64,000 bases of DNA from Synaphobranchus kaupii. Taxonomy: Eukaryota > Chordata > Actinopteri > Anguilliformes > Synaphobranchidae. Positions 22,984 to 35,605 of the stretch are shown here, piece by piece. Made by a program: the position numbers and the translations under genes. The notes under the pieces are model-generated. The model saw only the letters and a list, made by a program, of their open reading frames with translations, made no database searches and was not told the origin of the DNA. The stretch is taken from assembly GCA_029718625.1 (NCBI GenBank), contig CM056383.1:19259930-19323929 (forward strand), given 5' to 3'. How positions within the stretch are numbered: the first letter of the stretch is position 1; every line of letters starts with the position of its first letter.

Positions 22984-25900
22984 AGTGGCCCAAGGGTTAG
23001 CGCTGCTGGTTTGTGAGTAGAGAGGCCCAAGGGTTAGCGCTTCATGTTTATCAGTAGAGCGGCCCAGGGGTTAGAGCTGCTGGTTTATGAGTAGAGCAGC
23101 CCAGGGGTTAGAGCTGCAGGTTTATCAGTAGAGCGACCCAAGGCTTAGCGCTGCTGGTTTATGAGTAGAGCGGCCCAGGTATTAGCGCTGCAGGTTTATG
23201 AGTAGAGCGGCCCAGGTATTAGCGCTTCATGTTTAACAGTAGAGCGGCCCAAGGGTTAGAGCTGCATGTTTATCAGTATAGCGGCCCAGGAGTCAGTGTT
23301 GCATGTTTATCAGTAGAGCAGCCCAGGGGTTAGAGCTGCAGGTTTATCAGTAGAGCGGCCCAAGGGTTAGAGCTGCGTGTTTATCAGTAGAGCGGCCCAG
23401 GGGTTAGAGCTGCAGGTTTATCAGTAGAGAGGCCCAGGAGTCAGTGTTGCATGTTTATCAGTAGAGCAGCCCAGGGGTTAGAGCTGCAGGTTTATCAGTA
23501 GGGCGGCCCAAGGGTTAGAGCTGCGTGTTTATCAGTAGAGCGGCCCAGGGGTTAGAGCTGCAGGTTTATCAGTAGAGCGGCCCAAGGGTTAGAGCTGCAT
23601 GTTTATCAGTAGGGCGGCCCAAGGGTTAGAGCTGCATGTTTATCAGTAGGGCGGCCCAAGGGTTAGAGCTGCAGGTTTATCAGTAGAGCGGCCCAAGGGT
23701 TAGAGCTGCGTGTTTATCAGTAGGGCGGCCCAAGGGTTAGAGCTGCATGTTTATCAGTAGAGCGGCCCAGGGGTTAGAGCTGCATGTTTATCAGTAGGGC
23801 GGCCCAAGGGTTAGAGCTGCAGGTTTATCAGTAGAGCGGCCCAAGGGTTAGAGCTGCGTGTTTATCAGTAGGGCGGCCCAAGGGTTAGAGCTGCATGTTT
23901 ATCAGTAGAGCGGCCCAGGGGTTAGAGCTGCATGTTTATCAGTAGAGCGGCCCAAGGGTTAGCGTTTCATGTTTATCAGTAGAGCGGCCCAGGGGTTAGA
24001 GCTGCAGGTTTATCAGTAGAGCGGCCCAAGGGTTAGAGCTGCATGTTTATCAGTAGAGCGGCCCAGGGGTTAGAGCTGCAGGTTTATCAGTAGAGCGGCC
24101 CAAGGGTTAGAGCTGCATGTTTATCAGTAGAGAGGCCCAAGGGTTAGCGTTTCATGTTTATCAGTAGAGCGGCCCAGGGGTTAGAGCTGCAGGTTTATCA
24201 GTAGAGCGGCCCAAGGGTTAGAGCTGCATGTTTATCAGTAGAGCGGCCCAGGGGTTAGAGCTGCAGGTTTATCAGTAGAGCGGCCCAAGGGTTAGAGCTG
24301 CGTGTTTATCAGTAGAGCGGCCCAGGGGTTAGAGCTGCAGGTTTATCAGTAGAGCGGCCCAAGGGTTAGAGCTGCATGTTTATCAGTAGGGCGGCCCAAG
24401 GGTTAGAGCTGCATGTTTATCAGTAGGGCGGCCCAAGGGTTAGAGCTGCAGGTTCATCAGTAGAGCGGCCCAAGGGTTAGAGCTGCGTGTTTATCAGTAG
24501 GGCGGTCCAAGGGTTAGAGCTTCATGTTTATCAGTAGGGCGGCCCAGGGGTTAGAGCTGCAGGTTTATCAGTAGAGCGGCCCAGGGGTTAGAGCTGCAGG
24601 TTTATCAGTAGAGCGGCCCAAGGGTTAGAGCTGCATGTTTATCAGTAGAGCGGCCCAAGGGTTAGAGCTGCAGGTTTATCAGTAGAGCGGCCCAAGGGTT
24701 AGAGCTGCGTGTTTATCAGTAGGGCGGTCCAAGGGTTAGAGCTGCATGTTTATCAGTAGAGCGGCCCAGGGGTTAGAGCTGCAGGTTTATCAGTAGAGCG
24801 GCCCAAGGATTAGAGCTGCATGTTTATCAGTAGAGCGGCCCAGGGGTTAGAGCTGCAGGTTTATCAGTAGAGCGGCCCAAGGGTTAGAGCTGCGTGTTTA
24901 TCAGTAGAGCGGCCCAGGGGTTAGAGCTGCAGGTTTATAAGTAGAGCGGCCCAGGGGTTAGAGCTGCAGGTTTATCAGTAGAGCGGCCCAAGGGTTAGAG
25001 CTGCGTGTTTATCAGTAGAGCGGCCCAAGGGTTAGCGCTTCATGTTTATCAGTAGGGCAGCTCAAGGGTTAGATCTGCGTGTTTATCAGTAGAGCGGCCC
25101 AGGGGTTAGAGCTGCAGGTTTATCAGTAGAGCGGCCCAAGGGTTAGAGCTGCATGTTTATCAGTAGGGCGGCCCGAGGGTTAGAGCTGCATGTTTATCAG
25201 TAGGGCGGCCCAGGGGTTAGAGCTGCATGTTTATCAGTAGGGCGGCCCAAGGGTTAGAGCTGCATGTTTATCAGTAGGGCGGCCCAAGGGTTAGAGCTGC
25301 AGGTTTATCAGTAGAGCGGCCCAAGGGTTAGAGCTGCGTGTTTATCAGTAGAGCGGCCCAGGGGTTAGAGCTGCAGGTTTATCAGTAGAGCGGCCCAAGG
25401 ATTAGAGCTGCATGTTTATCAGTAGAGCGGCCCAGGGGTTAGAGCTGCAGGTTTATCAGTAGAGCGGCCCAAGGGTTAGAGCTGCGTGTTTATCAGTAGA
25501 GCGGCCCAGGGGTTAGAGCTGCAGGTTTATAAGTAGAGCGGCCCAGGGGTTAGAGCTGCAGGTTTATCAGTAGAGCGGCCGAAGGGTTAGAGCTGCGTGT
25601 TTATCAGTAGAGTGGCCCAGGGGTTAGAGCTGCAGGTTTATCAGTAGAGCGGCCCAGGGGTTAGAGCTGCGTGTTTATCAGTAGAGCGGCCCAGGGGTTA
25701 GAGCTGCAGGTTTATCAGTAGAGCGGCCCAGGGGTTAGAGCTGCAGGTTTATCAGTAGAGCGGCCCAAGGGTTAGAGCTGCGTGTTTATCAGTAGAGCGG
25801 CCCAAGGGTTAGCGCTTCATGTTTATCAGTAGGGCAGCTCAAGGGTTAGATCTGCGTGTTTATCAGTAGAGCGGCCCAGGGGTTAGAGCTGCAGGTTTAT

Positions 25901-27205
25901 CAGTAGAGCGGCCCAAGGATTAGAGCTGCATGTTTATCAGTAGGGCGGCCCGAGGGTTAGAGCTGCATGTTTATCAGTAGGGCGGCCCAGGGGTTAGAAC
26001 TGCGTGTTTATCAGTAGAGCGGCCCAGGGGTTAGAGCTGCAGGTTTATCAGTAGAGCGGCCCAAGGGTTAGAGCTGCGTGTTTATCAGTAGAGCGGCCCA
26101 GGGGTTAGAGCTGCAGGTTTATCAGTAGAGCGGCCCAAGGGTTAGAGCTGCGTGTTTATCAGTAGAGCGGCCCAGGGGTTAGAGCTGCAGGTTTATCAGT
26201 AGAGCGGCCCAGGGGTTAGAGCTGCAGGTTTATCAGTAGAGCGGCCGAAGGGTTAGAGCTGCGTGTTTATCAGTAGAGTGGCCCAGGGGTTAGAGCTGCA
26301 GGTTTATCAGTAGAGCGGCCCAGGGGTTAGAGCTGCGTGTTTATCAGTAGAGCGGCCCAGGGGTTAGAGCTGCAGGTTTATCAGTAGAGCGGCCCAGGGG
26401 TTAGAGCTGCAGGTTTATCAGTAGAGCGGCCCAAGGGTTAGAGCTGCGTGTTTATCAGTAGAGCGGCCCAAGGGTTAGCGCTTCATGTTTATCAGTAGGG
26501 CAGCTCAAGGGTTAGATCTGCGTGTTTATCAGTAGAGCGGCCCAGGGGTTAGAGCTGCAGGTTTATCAGTAGAGCGGCCCAAGGATTAGAGCTGCATGTT
26601 TATCAGTAGGGCGGCCCGAGGGTTAGAGCTGCATGTTTATCAGTAGGGCGGCCCAGGGGTTAGAACTGCGTGTTTATCAGTAGAGCGGCCCAGGGGTTAG
26701 AGCTGCAGGTTTATCAGTAGAGCGGCCCAAGGGTTAGAGCTGCGTGTTTATCAGTAGAGCGGCCCAGGGGTTAGAGCTGCAGGTTTATCAGTAGAGCGGC
26801 CCAAGGGTTAGAGCTGCGTGTTTATCAGTAGAGCGGCCCAGGGGTTAGAGCTGCAGGTTTATCAGTAGAGCGGCCCAAGGGTTAGAGCTGCGTGTTTATC
26901 AGTAGAGCGGCCCAGGGGTTAGAGCTGCAGGTTTATCAGTAGAGCGGCCCAGGGGTTAGAGCTGCAGGTTTATCAGTAGAGCGGCCCAGGGGTTAGAGCT
27001 GCAGGTTTATCAGTAGAGCGGCCCAGGGGTTAGAGCTGCAGGTTTATCAGTAGAGCGGCCCAAGGGTTAGAGCTGCGTGTTTATCAGTAGGGCGGCCCAA
27101 GGGTTAGAGCTGCAGGTTTATCAGTAGAGCGGCCCAGGGGTTAGAGCTGCAGGTTTATCAGTAGAGCGGCCCAGGGGTCAGTGCTGCAGGTTTATCAGTA
27201 GAGCG
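22984..27205. repeat. 37-bp minisatellite array, about 114 copies, with higher-order structure
   Basis: The unit is GCGGCCCAAGGGTTAGAGCT followed by GCATGTTTATCAGTAGA. Main variants are CAGGGG for CAAGGG, and GCAGG or GCGTG for GCATG. The left edge (22984-23230) holds the most diverged units (TTAGCGCTGCTGGTTTGTGA). Rare variants recur at exact multiples of 37 bp: AGTAGGGCAGCTC at 25051, 25828 and 26494 (777 and 666 bp apart), and GGCCGAAGGG at about 25575 and 26241 (666 bp apart). Blocks of 18 and 21 units have therefore been duplicated as wholes. No long open frame spans the array. Confidence 0.97.
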
Positions 27206-27215
27206 GGTTTATCAG

Positions 27216-27340
27216 TTTATCCCAGGAGAGTGGAGGCTGTTATAGCAGCAAAGAGGAACCAACTCCATAATAACACCCATGATTTTGGAATGAGATGTCG
27301 GACGAGTAGGTGTCCATATACATTTGGCCATGTAGTGTAT
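27216..27340. mobile_element. Terminal fragment of a Tc1-like or related DNA transposon
   Basis: AGCAAAGAGGAACCAACTCC, then CCCATGATTTTGGAATGAGA and GTGTCCATATACATTTGGCC, ending ATGTAGTGTAT. This resembles the sub-terminal and terminal sequence of a widespread fish DNA transposon. The rest of the element is missing; the minisatellite array begins where it would continue. Confidence 0.45.
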
Positions 27341-29931
27341 ATAATGGTCTCTTGCTTCCTGTGTAAATAACACCACAGTGAGCCGATTGGGCTCCTGTGG
27401 GGCAGCTGGTTGGTAAGAAGAGAAAGGGGTCAGCTCGGGAGCGTGGGACCTTGGGAAGGAGGGATTATTGGGTTGCACTGTTGCCGTTTGTCAGCACCAT
27501 CATCGCCTCCATCCAGACTCCCCTGAGCTCCCTCAGGGCGAGTGCCTTCAGACGCGGGGGAACAAGATCCTGCGCGGCCCCGTGAACAACGTCATCTGCC
27601 TCGTCCCTCTGGAAGCTCTCCACTGCAACCTTTAAGGCGTGATGCGCAATAGAGAGAGGGGCCTCTCTGTTATCGCCCCCACCGAGTGTTGAGTCAGTGC
27701 GGCTGAGCGAGCCGTTAACGTGTCTGGAGTGCTCAGCCCAAGCGCGCTACCGCTCGCGGCCTTTCACAATTTCATGGATTGCATTACAGCGTTGTTAAAA
27801 TGTTTTTTTTTTTATCCCCCCTGATGGGAGCTTTATGACACTTGTTATGAAAAGTGAAATTTGAATAAGGTAGCGTCGCAGGTTACGCACTGTTGTTGTT
27901 GTTAAGCGAGACCTGAAATGACGGCAGATTCGATTGTCACTGCTGCCTGTTAAGGAGATGTACATTACAGTAAATCTCTTTGGAAACCTGCCGTTTGGAG
28001 CGATCTAGAAAAGTTATTATTTTTTTTACCACAGGAATCAAAAAAACTTTGATACCGTTGCTGTTTGAGGCAACGAGAAGAAAAACAGTCAATTCATTTG
28101 TTTTTGAGAATGATAATTTCCCTCAACCTTTAGCTTTCCCTCAGCGAGCTGCATGAGAGCACAAGTGGCTGATGCTAATTGGCAGTGCTGCTCCTGCGTT
28201 CCGGAGGCACGGTATTTAAAATGCAGATCAGGGCGACGCTGGAGATCTCCGGCCATCTGGTCAGTTCTGCTGCGTTCCAGACATTTCCCCCTCCAGCGCT
28301 GTCTGGTTCCACTCCACAGAGTCACGCTGTTCTCGCAGGCGGACCAAGGAGGAAGACATCATCACACCTAGCAATGCGAGAGTGGGGTTTGTAAACGGAG
28401 CAACAATTAACAGTCAAGGAATGACTGAACTCATCAAAAGGTCTGGCGCTGCAGCAAAGCACATTCATTGGTCCAAATCAGTATGTCACTGATATCACAG
28501 TGATACAATGATAAACACTGATATCACAGTAGATCCACCTGCTATTGACTTCATGAATCCCCATTGACTCCTGTCATTAATTACACAGCGCATCATTTAA
28601 TTCTGTCCTTACTTGAGGACTAAAAATACATACATTTAGTTTCTTTAGGGTTTCTTAACATTAAGGCTTGAGACTCAATGAATTGCCTGTTTGATAAGCG
28701 AGTGTTTGAGACAGTGAGCACTGGTGCAGAAAAGCAGTCCCATGTAGTATAGGAAGGAAGTAAGGACTGAAGGAAGGAATGTTGGAAGGAAGTAAATTTC
28801 ATCAGACTAAAAATACTAAATTTTTTAAATGGGGTAGGTATTTTTATTTACATTTTTTCTAAATTTAGCAATATCCCTTCATCCTTTTCCCTGGGAGTTG
28901 CCTTTGGAATAGGCTGATCTGAAGATATTTGTGAAACCCTGAAAGAGTATAATCCCACTGGCTATAAAAAAAATGGCAATTCAGAAATGTGGGTCACCTA
29001 TAGAAAGCTATGAATAATTTATAAACGTGTAATTCCATTTTGAAATTAGGAAGTGTATTGTCATGATTTAGTGATGGATTCATGAGCTTCCTGTTCTCTG
29101 GAGAACGTCATTACAAGGGAAATTATGCAAAATATGCCGTCGCACATCGCAATGTAGAATATATAGGTATAATTTGAAATATTAGCACTAATGTCTGCAA
29201 GAGTGGTGCTACAGCATTAACTGTGTCAGTATTTTACAGAGTGCATTTCTGGAGGCTGTGACTGAAAACTTATTCGCCAACAATTTGTTAAGACAGCTCC
29301 TGAACTGACGGAGGCGGTTGGACTGATGTGCACGAACACACACAAAGTGGGCATTGAAAATTGGGGGAAATTAGGGTTTAAGTAAAAAAAAGAATTAAAA
29401 AAAAGCAGATTATTTTTTGCTACATCAGCACGAGGATAGCAGGTTCACAGACACTTTTATTCTACAGCAGCAGAGGCTTGGATGCACAGTAATTCATATC
29501 AAATCCTGTGCTATCCTGCACTTGGGTTATAAATGCAAAGACAAGTGTGCACAGCTTTCATCTGTTCACGAATATTTCTGCCATTTGATTTCTGAGGTCA
29601 GTGCAACTGGCGTCATTCTGTCTTGAACAGACCATGGGCACATTGCATACAGTGCATGCACTACGTGCCAGGAACACATTTCAGCACAGCACAAGGCCCC
29701 GCTGTTGCACGTTATCTCCAGCGCTACTTGCACCAAACCCCATTATTGCACTATTGCAGTTCACACATGGCATTTGTGGGGATTGCTTATGTGGGGTGGT
29801 GTGCTGGCTGGGGAAAGGAGGCCCTGACGCCCTTGCTTTTGACAGGCTGAAGATCGGGAGAGTGAGGGCGGACACAGCGATTAGCAGTGGAACTGAACGG
29901 CTTGGATTTATGTCTGAGTCAGTTGTGATAA
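27341..29931. other. No gene recognised; scattered CpG-rich patches
   Basis: Patches around 27480-27760 and 28140-28350 are GC-richer than average, but no exon with homology or matched splice sites is evident. Confidence 0.4.
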
Positions 29932-29949
29932 CCCCCCCCCCCCCCCCCC
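29932..29949. repeat. Poly-C tract (18 C)
   Basis: An uninterrupted run of C, preceded by GTTGTGATAA. Confidence 0.97.
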
Positions 29950-30532
29950 GTCCACTGCACTCAGTCTTATTGGGAGTGGGTGTGTGTACATCTCCCTATG
30001 GGCTCCTCCCCCTCACTCTACATTTCCTGTACTGAATCGAACATGTGAAAGGAGTGCTGTATTTTCTGTAGCCTTCTGGTGTTTCTTAATGCTCCAGGAA
30101 GGCGGAGCAGATAGGTGACGGATTGATTTTCGCTCGGCAGAACTCACTGACAAAAGCTCTGCTGAACATCCATTGATTTGGCCGCTGTCGGCATCTGTGC
30201 TGCCCACCCCCACCTGCGCACTTTGCAAATGATCCGATTGTTAATTTGCATGCTCTCAACTCTATCTTCTCATCCCCTTGCTGTCCCTGCTGTGTCTCAA
30301 CATCCCTCAATATCCCTTCACCGTTAAATCTTTTCCGAGAGAGAATTAATGGGAGAGAGAGGGAGAGAGATAATTACTTGACACACTTCTCTGTTCAACT
30401 CTGCAGAACAGAAGAGGATGACGAGGAGAGGGATATATAATATTATAACTGGTATTAGTCGTATAATATTAAGACAAGATTATCATTGTCATTATTGATA
30501 TTAGGCTTTAGCAATATCTACAAATGTGCTTA

Positions 30533-30707
30533 GGGCCTGATTTACAAAGACATTTAGCATGTGCGAAACCTTTGAGTACACGTAAAACTAATAACACAAC
30601 CAATTATTGGTGCAAAAGAAATATCATGACCAATTATTGGTTATGTTATTGGTTTTGTGTGTGCTACAAGGTTTTGTACATGCTAAAGGTCTTAGTAAAT
30701 CAGGCCC
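30533..30707. mobile_element. GGGCCTGATTTAC miniature element, copy 2
   Basis: Same 175-bp length and layout as the copy at 2389-2563: left end GGGCCTGATTTACAAAGAC, centre with ACCAATTATTGG repeats, right end GGTCTTAGTAAATCAGGCCC. It differs from copy 1 mostly by transitions in the arms. Confidence 0.82.
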
Positions 30708-30890
30708 GTAGTGTATTTTAGTGCATTGCCAATAAAGCTAGTTAAATTAGAATTTGAGAGAGGGACAGAGAAAGATAATTATTTGATTATATATGAAAAT
30801 GTGAGGAAGAAAAAGCGAGGGTGCTTAGAAAGAGAGAGAGAGCGAGAGAGACAGAGAGAAAGAGATTTCATAATGGACTCCTCCACAGAC

Positions 30891-31107
30891 GGACCAGCAT
30901 AAGTGATCTCCATCTCTTTTATCTCACTGTCAGAATTAGTGACGTGAGCCCTTACACAAGGGCAGCTGGTGAGGCCATGTCTCTCCTCTGGGCTCTGATA
31001 CAGTCTGCGGCGTCACTCGGACCAGCATAAGTGATCTCCATCTCTTTTATCTCACTGTCAGAATTAGTGTCGTCAGCCCTTACACAAGGGCAGCTGGTGA
31101 GGCCATG
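30891..31107. repeat. 128-bp tandem duplication leading into the 30-bp array
   Basis: The segment starting GGACCAGCATAAGTGATCTC at 30891 recurs at 31019 (128-bp period). It includes TTACACAAGGGCAGCTGGTG and one 30-bp unit followed by GCGTCACTCG. In the second copy that single unit has expanded to 31, and GCGTCACTCG resumes after the array at 32036, so the first copy shows the pre-expansion state. Confidence 0.9.
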
Positions 31108-32037
31108 TCTCTCCTCTGGGCTCTGATACAGTCTGCGTCTCTCCTCTGGGCTCTGATACAGTCTGCGTCTCTCCTCTGGGCTCTGATACAGTCTGCGTCT
31201 CTCCTCTGGGCTCTGATACAGTCTGCGTCTCTCCTCTGGGCTCTGATACAGTCTGCGTCTCTCCTCTGGGCTCTGACACAGTCTGCGTCTCTCCTCTGGG
31301 CTCTGATACAGTCTGCGTCTCTCCTCTGGGCTCTGATACAGTCTGCGTCTCTCCTCTGGGCTCTGATACAGTCTGCGTCTCTCCTCTGGGCTCTGATACA
31401 GTCTGCGTCTCTCCTCTGGGCTCTGATACAGTCTGCACCTCTCCTCTGGGCTCTGATACAGTCTGCGTCTCTCCTCTGGGCTCTGACACAGTCTGCGTCT
31501 CTCCTCTGGGCTCTGACACAGTCTGCGTCTCTCCTCTGGGCTCTGATACAGTCTGCGTCTCTCCTCTGGGCTCTGATACAGTCTGCGTCTCTCCTCTGGG
31601 CTCTGACACAGTCTGCGTCTCTCCTCTGGGCTCTGACACAGTCTGCGTCTCTCCTCTGGGCTCTGATACAGTCTGCGTCTCTCCTCTGGGCTCTGATACA
31701 GTCTGCTTCTCTCCTCTGGGCTCTGACACAGTCTGCGTCTCTCCTCTGGGCTCTGATACAGTCTGCGTCTCTCCTCTGGGCTCTGACACAGTCTGCATCT
31801 CTCCTCTGGGCTCTGACACAGTCTGCGTCTCTCCTCTGGGCTCTGACACAGTCTGCGTCTCTCCTCTGGGCTCTGATACAGTCTGCGTCTCTCCTCTGGG
31901 CTCTGATACAGTCTGCGTCTCTCCTCTGGGCTCTGATACAGTCTGCGTCTCTCCTCTGGGCTCTGACACAGTCTGCGTCTCTCCTCTGGGCTCTGACACA
32001 GTCTGCGTCTCTCCTCTGGGCTCTGATACAGTCTGCG
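31108..32037. repeat. 30-bp minisatellite, 31 exact-length copies
   Basis: The unit is TCTCTCCTCTGGGCTCTGAT followed by ACAGTCTGCG; 31 x 30 = 930 bp with no indels. Variation is almost confined to GATACA versus GACACA, plus rare TGCACC, TGCTTC and TGCATC. Because 30 is a multiple of three and the unit lacks stops in several frames, open frames of more than 320 codons appear on both strands (LLWALIQSAS on +, QTVSEPRGET on -). I do not call a gene. Confidence 0.98.
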
Positions 32038-32613
32038 GCGTCACTCGTCACAGTCATAAACCACAGATGTCCCCAAGTGCGCCTGGGGGAGCCTTTGCTT
32101 TCTCCGTGTCTTCTCTTAACTGGCGCAGCACATTCCTGCGAAACCTGGCATTTTGCGTTCTGAACACAAACTGTCCTGACCGGTTAACGGGCCTTCCACC
32201 CAACTGGTTCGGATAGAGATGTCAGCCGCGGTTAGGAGTCGATGCGGCTGTACCTCCGCGGGGATTTCTAGGTGGGCGGCTACTGTACAGAATCCCGCGC
32301 TGAGCAAGGACGTTCCCACGAATCGCAGAAACGACAGCACGTAGGATTCGCTGAACGCTATTGCCTGATTTCGCAACGTCTACTACTAAAGAAGGCCTTG
32401 GGTGGCCGCCAGCGGTTGGATCGCAGGTTGGAAATGCAGTTGTTGTTCCAGGCTGGTGTGATCCAGATTTTCATTGCATCATTTCATATAAATGCATGAG
32501 GGCGGATATAAGTTTCCAGATTTTCTGCACTTTCAAATCTGTGCTGATGTGCAGAAATGTCCTTGGTGACCAAATTTCAGTACTGCTATGTGAGCTTTTC
32601 TTTTTTCAAAGAG

Positions 32614-33440
32614 CTACATAGGGTAGAAAATTTCAATGGATTCTGCTTTGGAAATAATGTGTGATCTGTGGTCTCTATAACATATTTGTTGGGATAGTGG
32701 TGAAGGTGTCAAGGTGTCTAGGTGGGTTCCAGGTTTTTGGACAAAATGTGTGTGGTAAATGCTGGAGTTCATGATTCCATCTATTTTAAGGGCCCCAGGG
32801 CCTGTGGATGCAAAACAACCCCAAATAATTAAATGTCCTCCACCATGTTTCACCATAGACATGAGGTGCTTTTCAAAATGACTTGGAAAGTACCTCATGG
32901 ATGCCAAACATAACACTGATGTGCATATCCAAAAACTGAATTTGTTTTATCTGACCACATGACATGGTTCCAATTGTAGTTCAGCTGTTGTTTGACAAAT
33001 TCAAGACCCCTTTTTTCAGTGCATTGTTGTCAGAAGAGGCTTCCTTCTTGCAACTCTGCCATAAAGGCCATTGTCATGTAGACGTCGTCGAATAGTAGCT
33101 TGGACACCTTGTAACCCCAAGATGCTTTAAGGTTGTTTTGGAGATCTTGAATCGTGCCCCATGGACATATTTTTGCCACATGAACCATTCATCTCAGTAC
33201 ACGTGGGGGCAAGATAGTCTCATGTCCTCTACCTGGCACATTAGTCGCTGTTCCAATGGCCGCAAGTTTCCTAATAATTGACACAACAGTGGGTGGAAAG
33301 CGGTATCTTTAACTTCTTATGGATTTTTGTGTAGCCATCTCCTGATCTACAGAGGTCAATAACCTTTTGTCTGATGCTTTTCAGGGAGTTATCTGCCTTT
33401 TACCATAATGATGGCTGACCATAGTATTTCAAACATGTGC
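32614..33440 (-). pseudogene. Decayed Tc1-like transposase
   Basis: Minus-strand fragments match Tc1 landmarks in order: a GLYGRVA-like motif near 33055, MWSDK near 32955 (first catalytic Asp), and VKHGGGHLIIWGCFASTGPG near 32830. The segment that would carry the second Asp and the Glu is missing or unrecognisable toward 32614. Several frameshifts and stops separate the pieces. GTCTACTGTA near 33600 may be a worn terminal inverted repeat. It is a different, older family than the copy at 8825-10472. Confidence 0.8.
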
Positions 33441-35605
33441 TCCCTCTTTCATATACCCTATGGAATTAGGAAAGCATTGTTGCCCACTATAGTTCCCTAA
33501 CCTTCCACTGAACTTCAAATAAGGTTATTTATGAAGATTTGTTTTTGTTGGATTTAAAAGAACAGGTAGTTTTTAGCAAGGGTGTGGATAAAAAAGAGTC
33601 TACTGTAACAAAAAAGCAATATAATATATGTATAATAATATATAATATTGTTTTTTTGTTATATAATCTAACACAAATCATAGAGCTGAAATGTACTTAA
33701 CACTATATTTAAGTGTTACATAGCATAGCAATATTAGTAATAAGGTTTTTTAATAAGGAAGATTACACGGAAGAATATTCCATGCCTATTTAAAGGATAA
33801 CTTAATGTTTTTTTTTTCTTTCAGAATTTGGAAAATAACTTACGAGTGCCCAATTCTGAATAAGAACATGATTCTAATGAACAGTGAACAATCATTTCAC
33901 ATACTTTATTCATCAAACAAGACACAAGGACGGTGTAGAACCTGAGCCATGCCCAGGAGAGTGTATTACACTGTGGGGTGGTGGTTAGGTTGTACGGTAT
34001 ATACGCAGTTTGACAGAAACATCTATTTAAATATCCACGAGGAAGATCTTTTCCAACAAAAGGAACATGGAATCCATCTCTTCTTCTCATTGGCGGCCCG
34101 GAACTGAAAGCCTTTCGGCGATAGAGTCAGCGCAGTGACTGCATCCGCGTGATGAGTTAATGCCGTTTTCAGCCTTGTGAAAGCAATCACAGCCCCTGTG
34201 TTTTAGGGAGCTGACGAATGCAGAATCCTCCATTGTTTCCAGTCTAATGCCTCTGTGATGCCTTGTGAATACTGAGCACAGATCACAGCTCTGTCTCTTG
34301 CCGGCACCCTCGCTCGCACACCTTACCCTTCCTTCCCCTGGATACGCCACAGGAGATGGCTCCCTTTGTTCTGCAGAAGCTCCACGCTCAGAAAAGCAGC
34401 TCGGCGCTTTCGCTCTCACGTCCCGGGCGCCAAAAAAAGGAAATTACTGTTTTCAGCAAAGATGCATTCCCAGTAAATGATGTCGGTGCTAATTGCTGGT
34501 TGTGCGTAAATATTGATGCATAATATGAACCTCCTCTGCCCTGACAGACCTTGCCACTGTAAGAAGGGTACATCTATAATAAAAATAAACCCTGAAGAAA
34601 ATGGTAGTGATTTTCTTTATTATAACTGTATATATTATAACTATAATTGCAAATGTATACAAAAAAGGTGATCATAATCCATACATGCTGCATGTATATA
34701 TTCTTCTTTTTTTTTATACTTAACACCAAAATGCTAGTTATTCTGTCTTTGAACCGTTACAATGGAGGTACAATGGTAATTTTAAATGTCAGTGAATCAA
34801 ACAAATATGGCATTGCAGGGTATATGGCCTCCGTTTTCTTTTGTGCTTCAAACAGCCTTTGTGGTTTTTTCATCCACGAGTGAATGTGTGTGTAATGGCC
34901 TTTTCCAAGCCCATTATTTTGAACAAATGTCCTTTAAACAGTGACTGATAATGAGGTTGTGACCGTAATTTCTTCCGCAAAATACTGGGGGAAAATGGTC
35001 CCCCCCCCGCTATCTCTTCGCTCAGAACCCGGCCTTGGCAACGGAAAATTAGCCTGTGTACATGGCAGGCATTATCCTTTGCTGCAGGTTATTTACCAAA
35101 GCGGTTGAGGTCAAACGTCTCGCTCAAGGCCATAATGACAGTGACCCACCTGGGAGTATGCTCTCATCAACTCAACACTGATGCCAAAATGACTTTTACG
35201 GCGGTCTCCCTGTGAAGTCAGCCAGTCAATGGTGTGCAAGCAGTAATGGTATGCACTCAGGCATGACCTTATTTGACTATAATCATTAATTACTTTAATT
35301 TCCACCTGCCACTTCGAGACAGGACAGAGCACTCAGGCCCGGTTACCTCCTGACACAATGATTGCGGATGGTCCAATGCGGATGCTGGAGAATATTGTTG
35401 TGCTTAAAAATAACTTCACCACAAACATTGACAGCCTTAGCCACAGCAGAGCCCTTCTCAAAAACCAAACGTTTTTTTTTGGAATATAATATGTAATGGT
35501 ATGCAGTCACACTCGTAGATTTGCTATGTTGCCATGGATACATAATGAATGTACGGGTCTCTTGTTGGTGATTGTGAAATAGTTCTGCAAAGATCCCAAG
35601 TTTAG
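33441..35605. other. No gene recognised
   Basis: Includes a GC-richer patch at about 34100-34450 open for 110 codons on the minus strand, without recognisable homology or splice context. The rest is AT-rich. Confidence 0.4.

Noticed and set aside
22984..27205. CRISPR-like or centromeric satellite array
   Set aside because: 37-bp head-to-tail units without spacers. The total of 4.2 kb at a single locus is far smaller than a centromeric satellite.
31073..32163. Three overlapping open frames of 323-352 codons (QTVSEPRGET, DCVRAQRRDA and LLWALIQSAS repeats)
   Set aside because: They arise from an indel-free 30-bp tandem repeat lacking stops in several frames on both strands. There is no start context, splice support or non-repeat domain.
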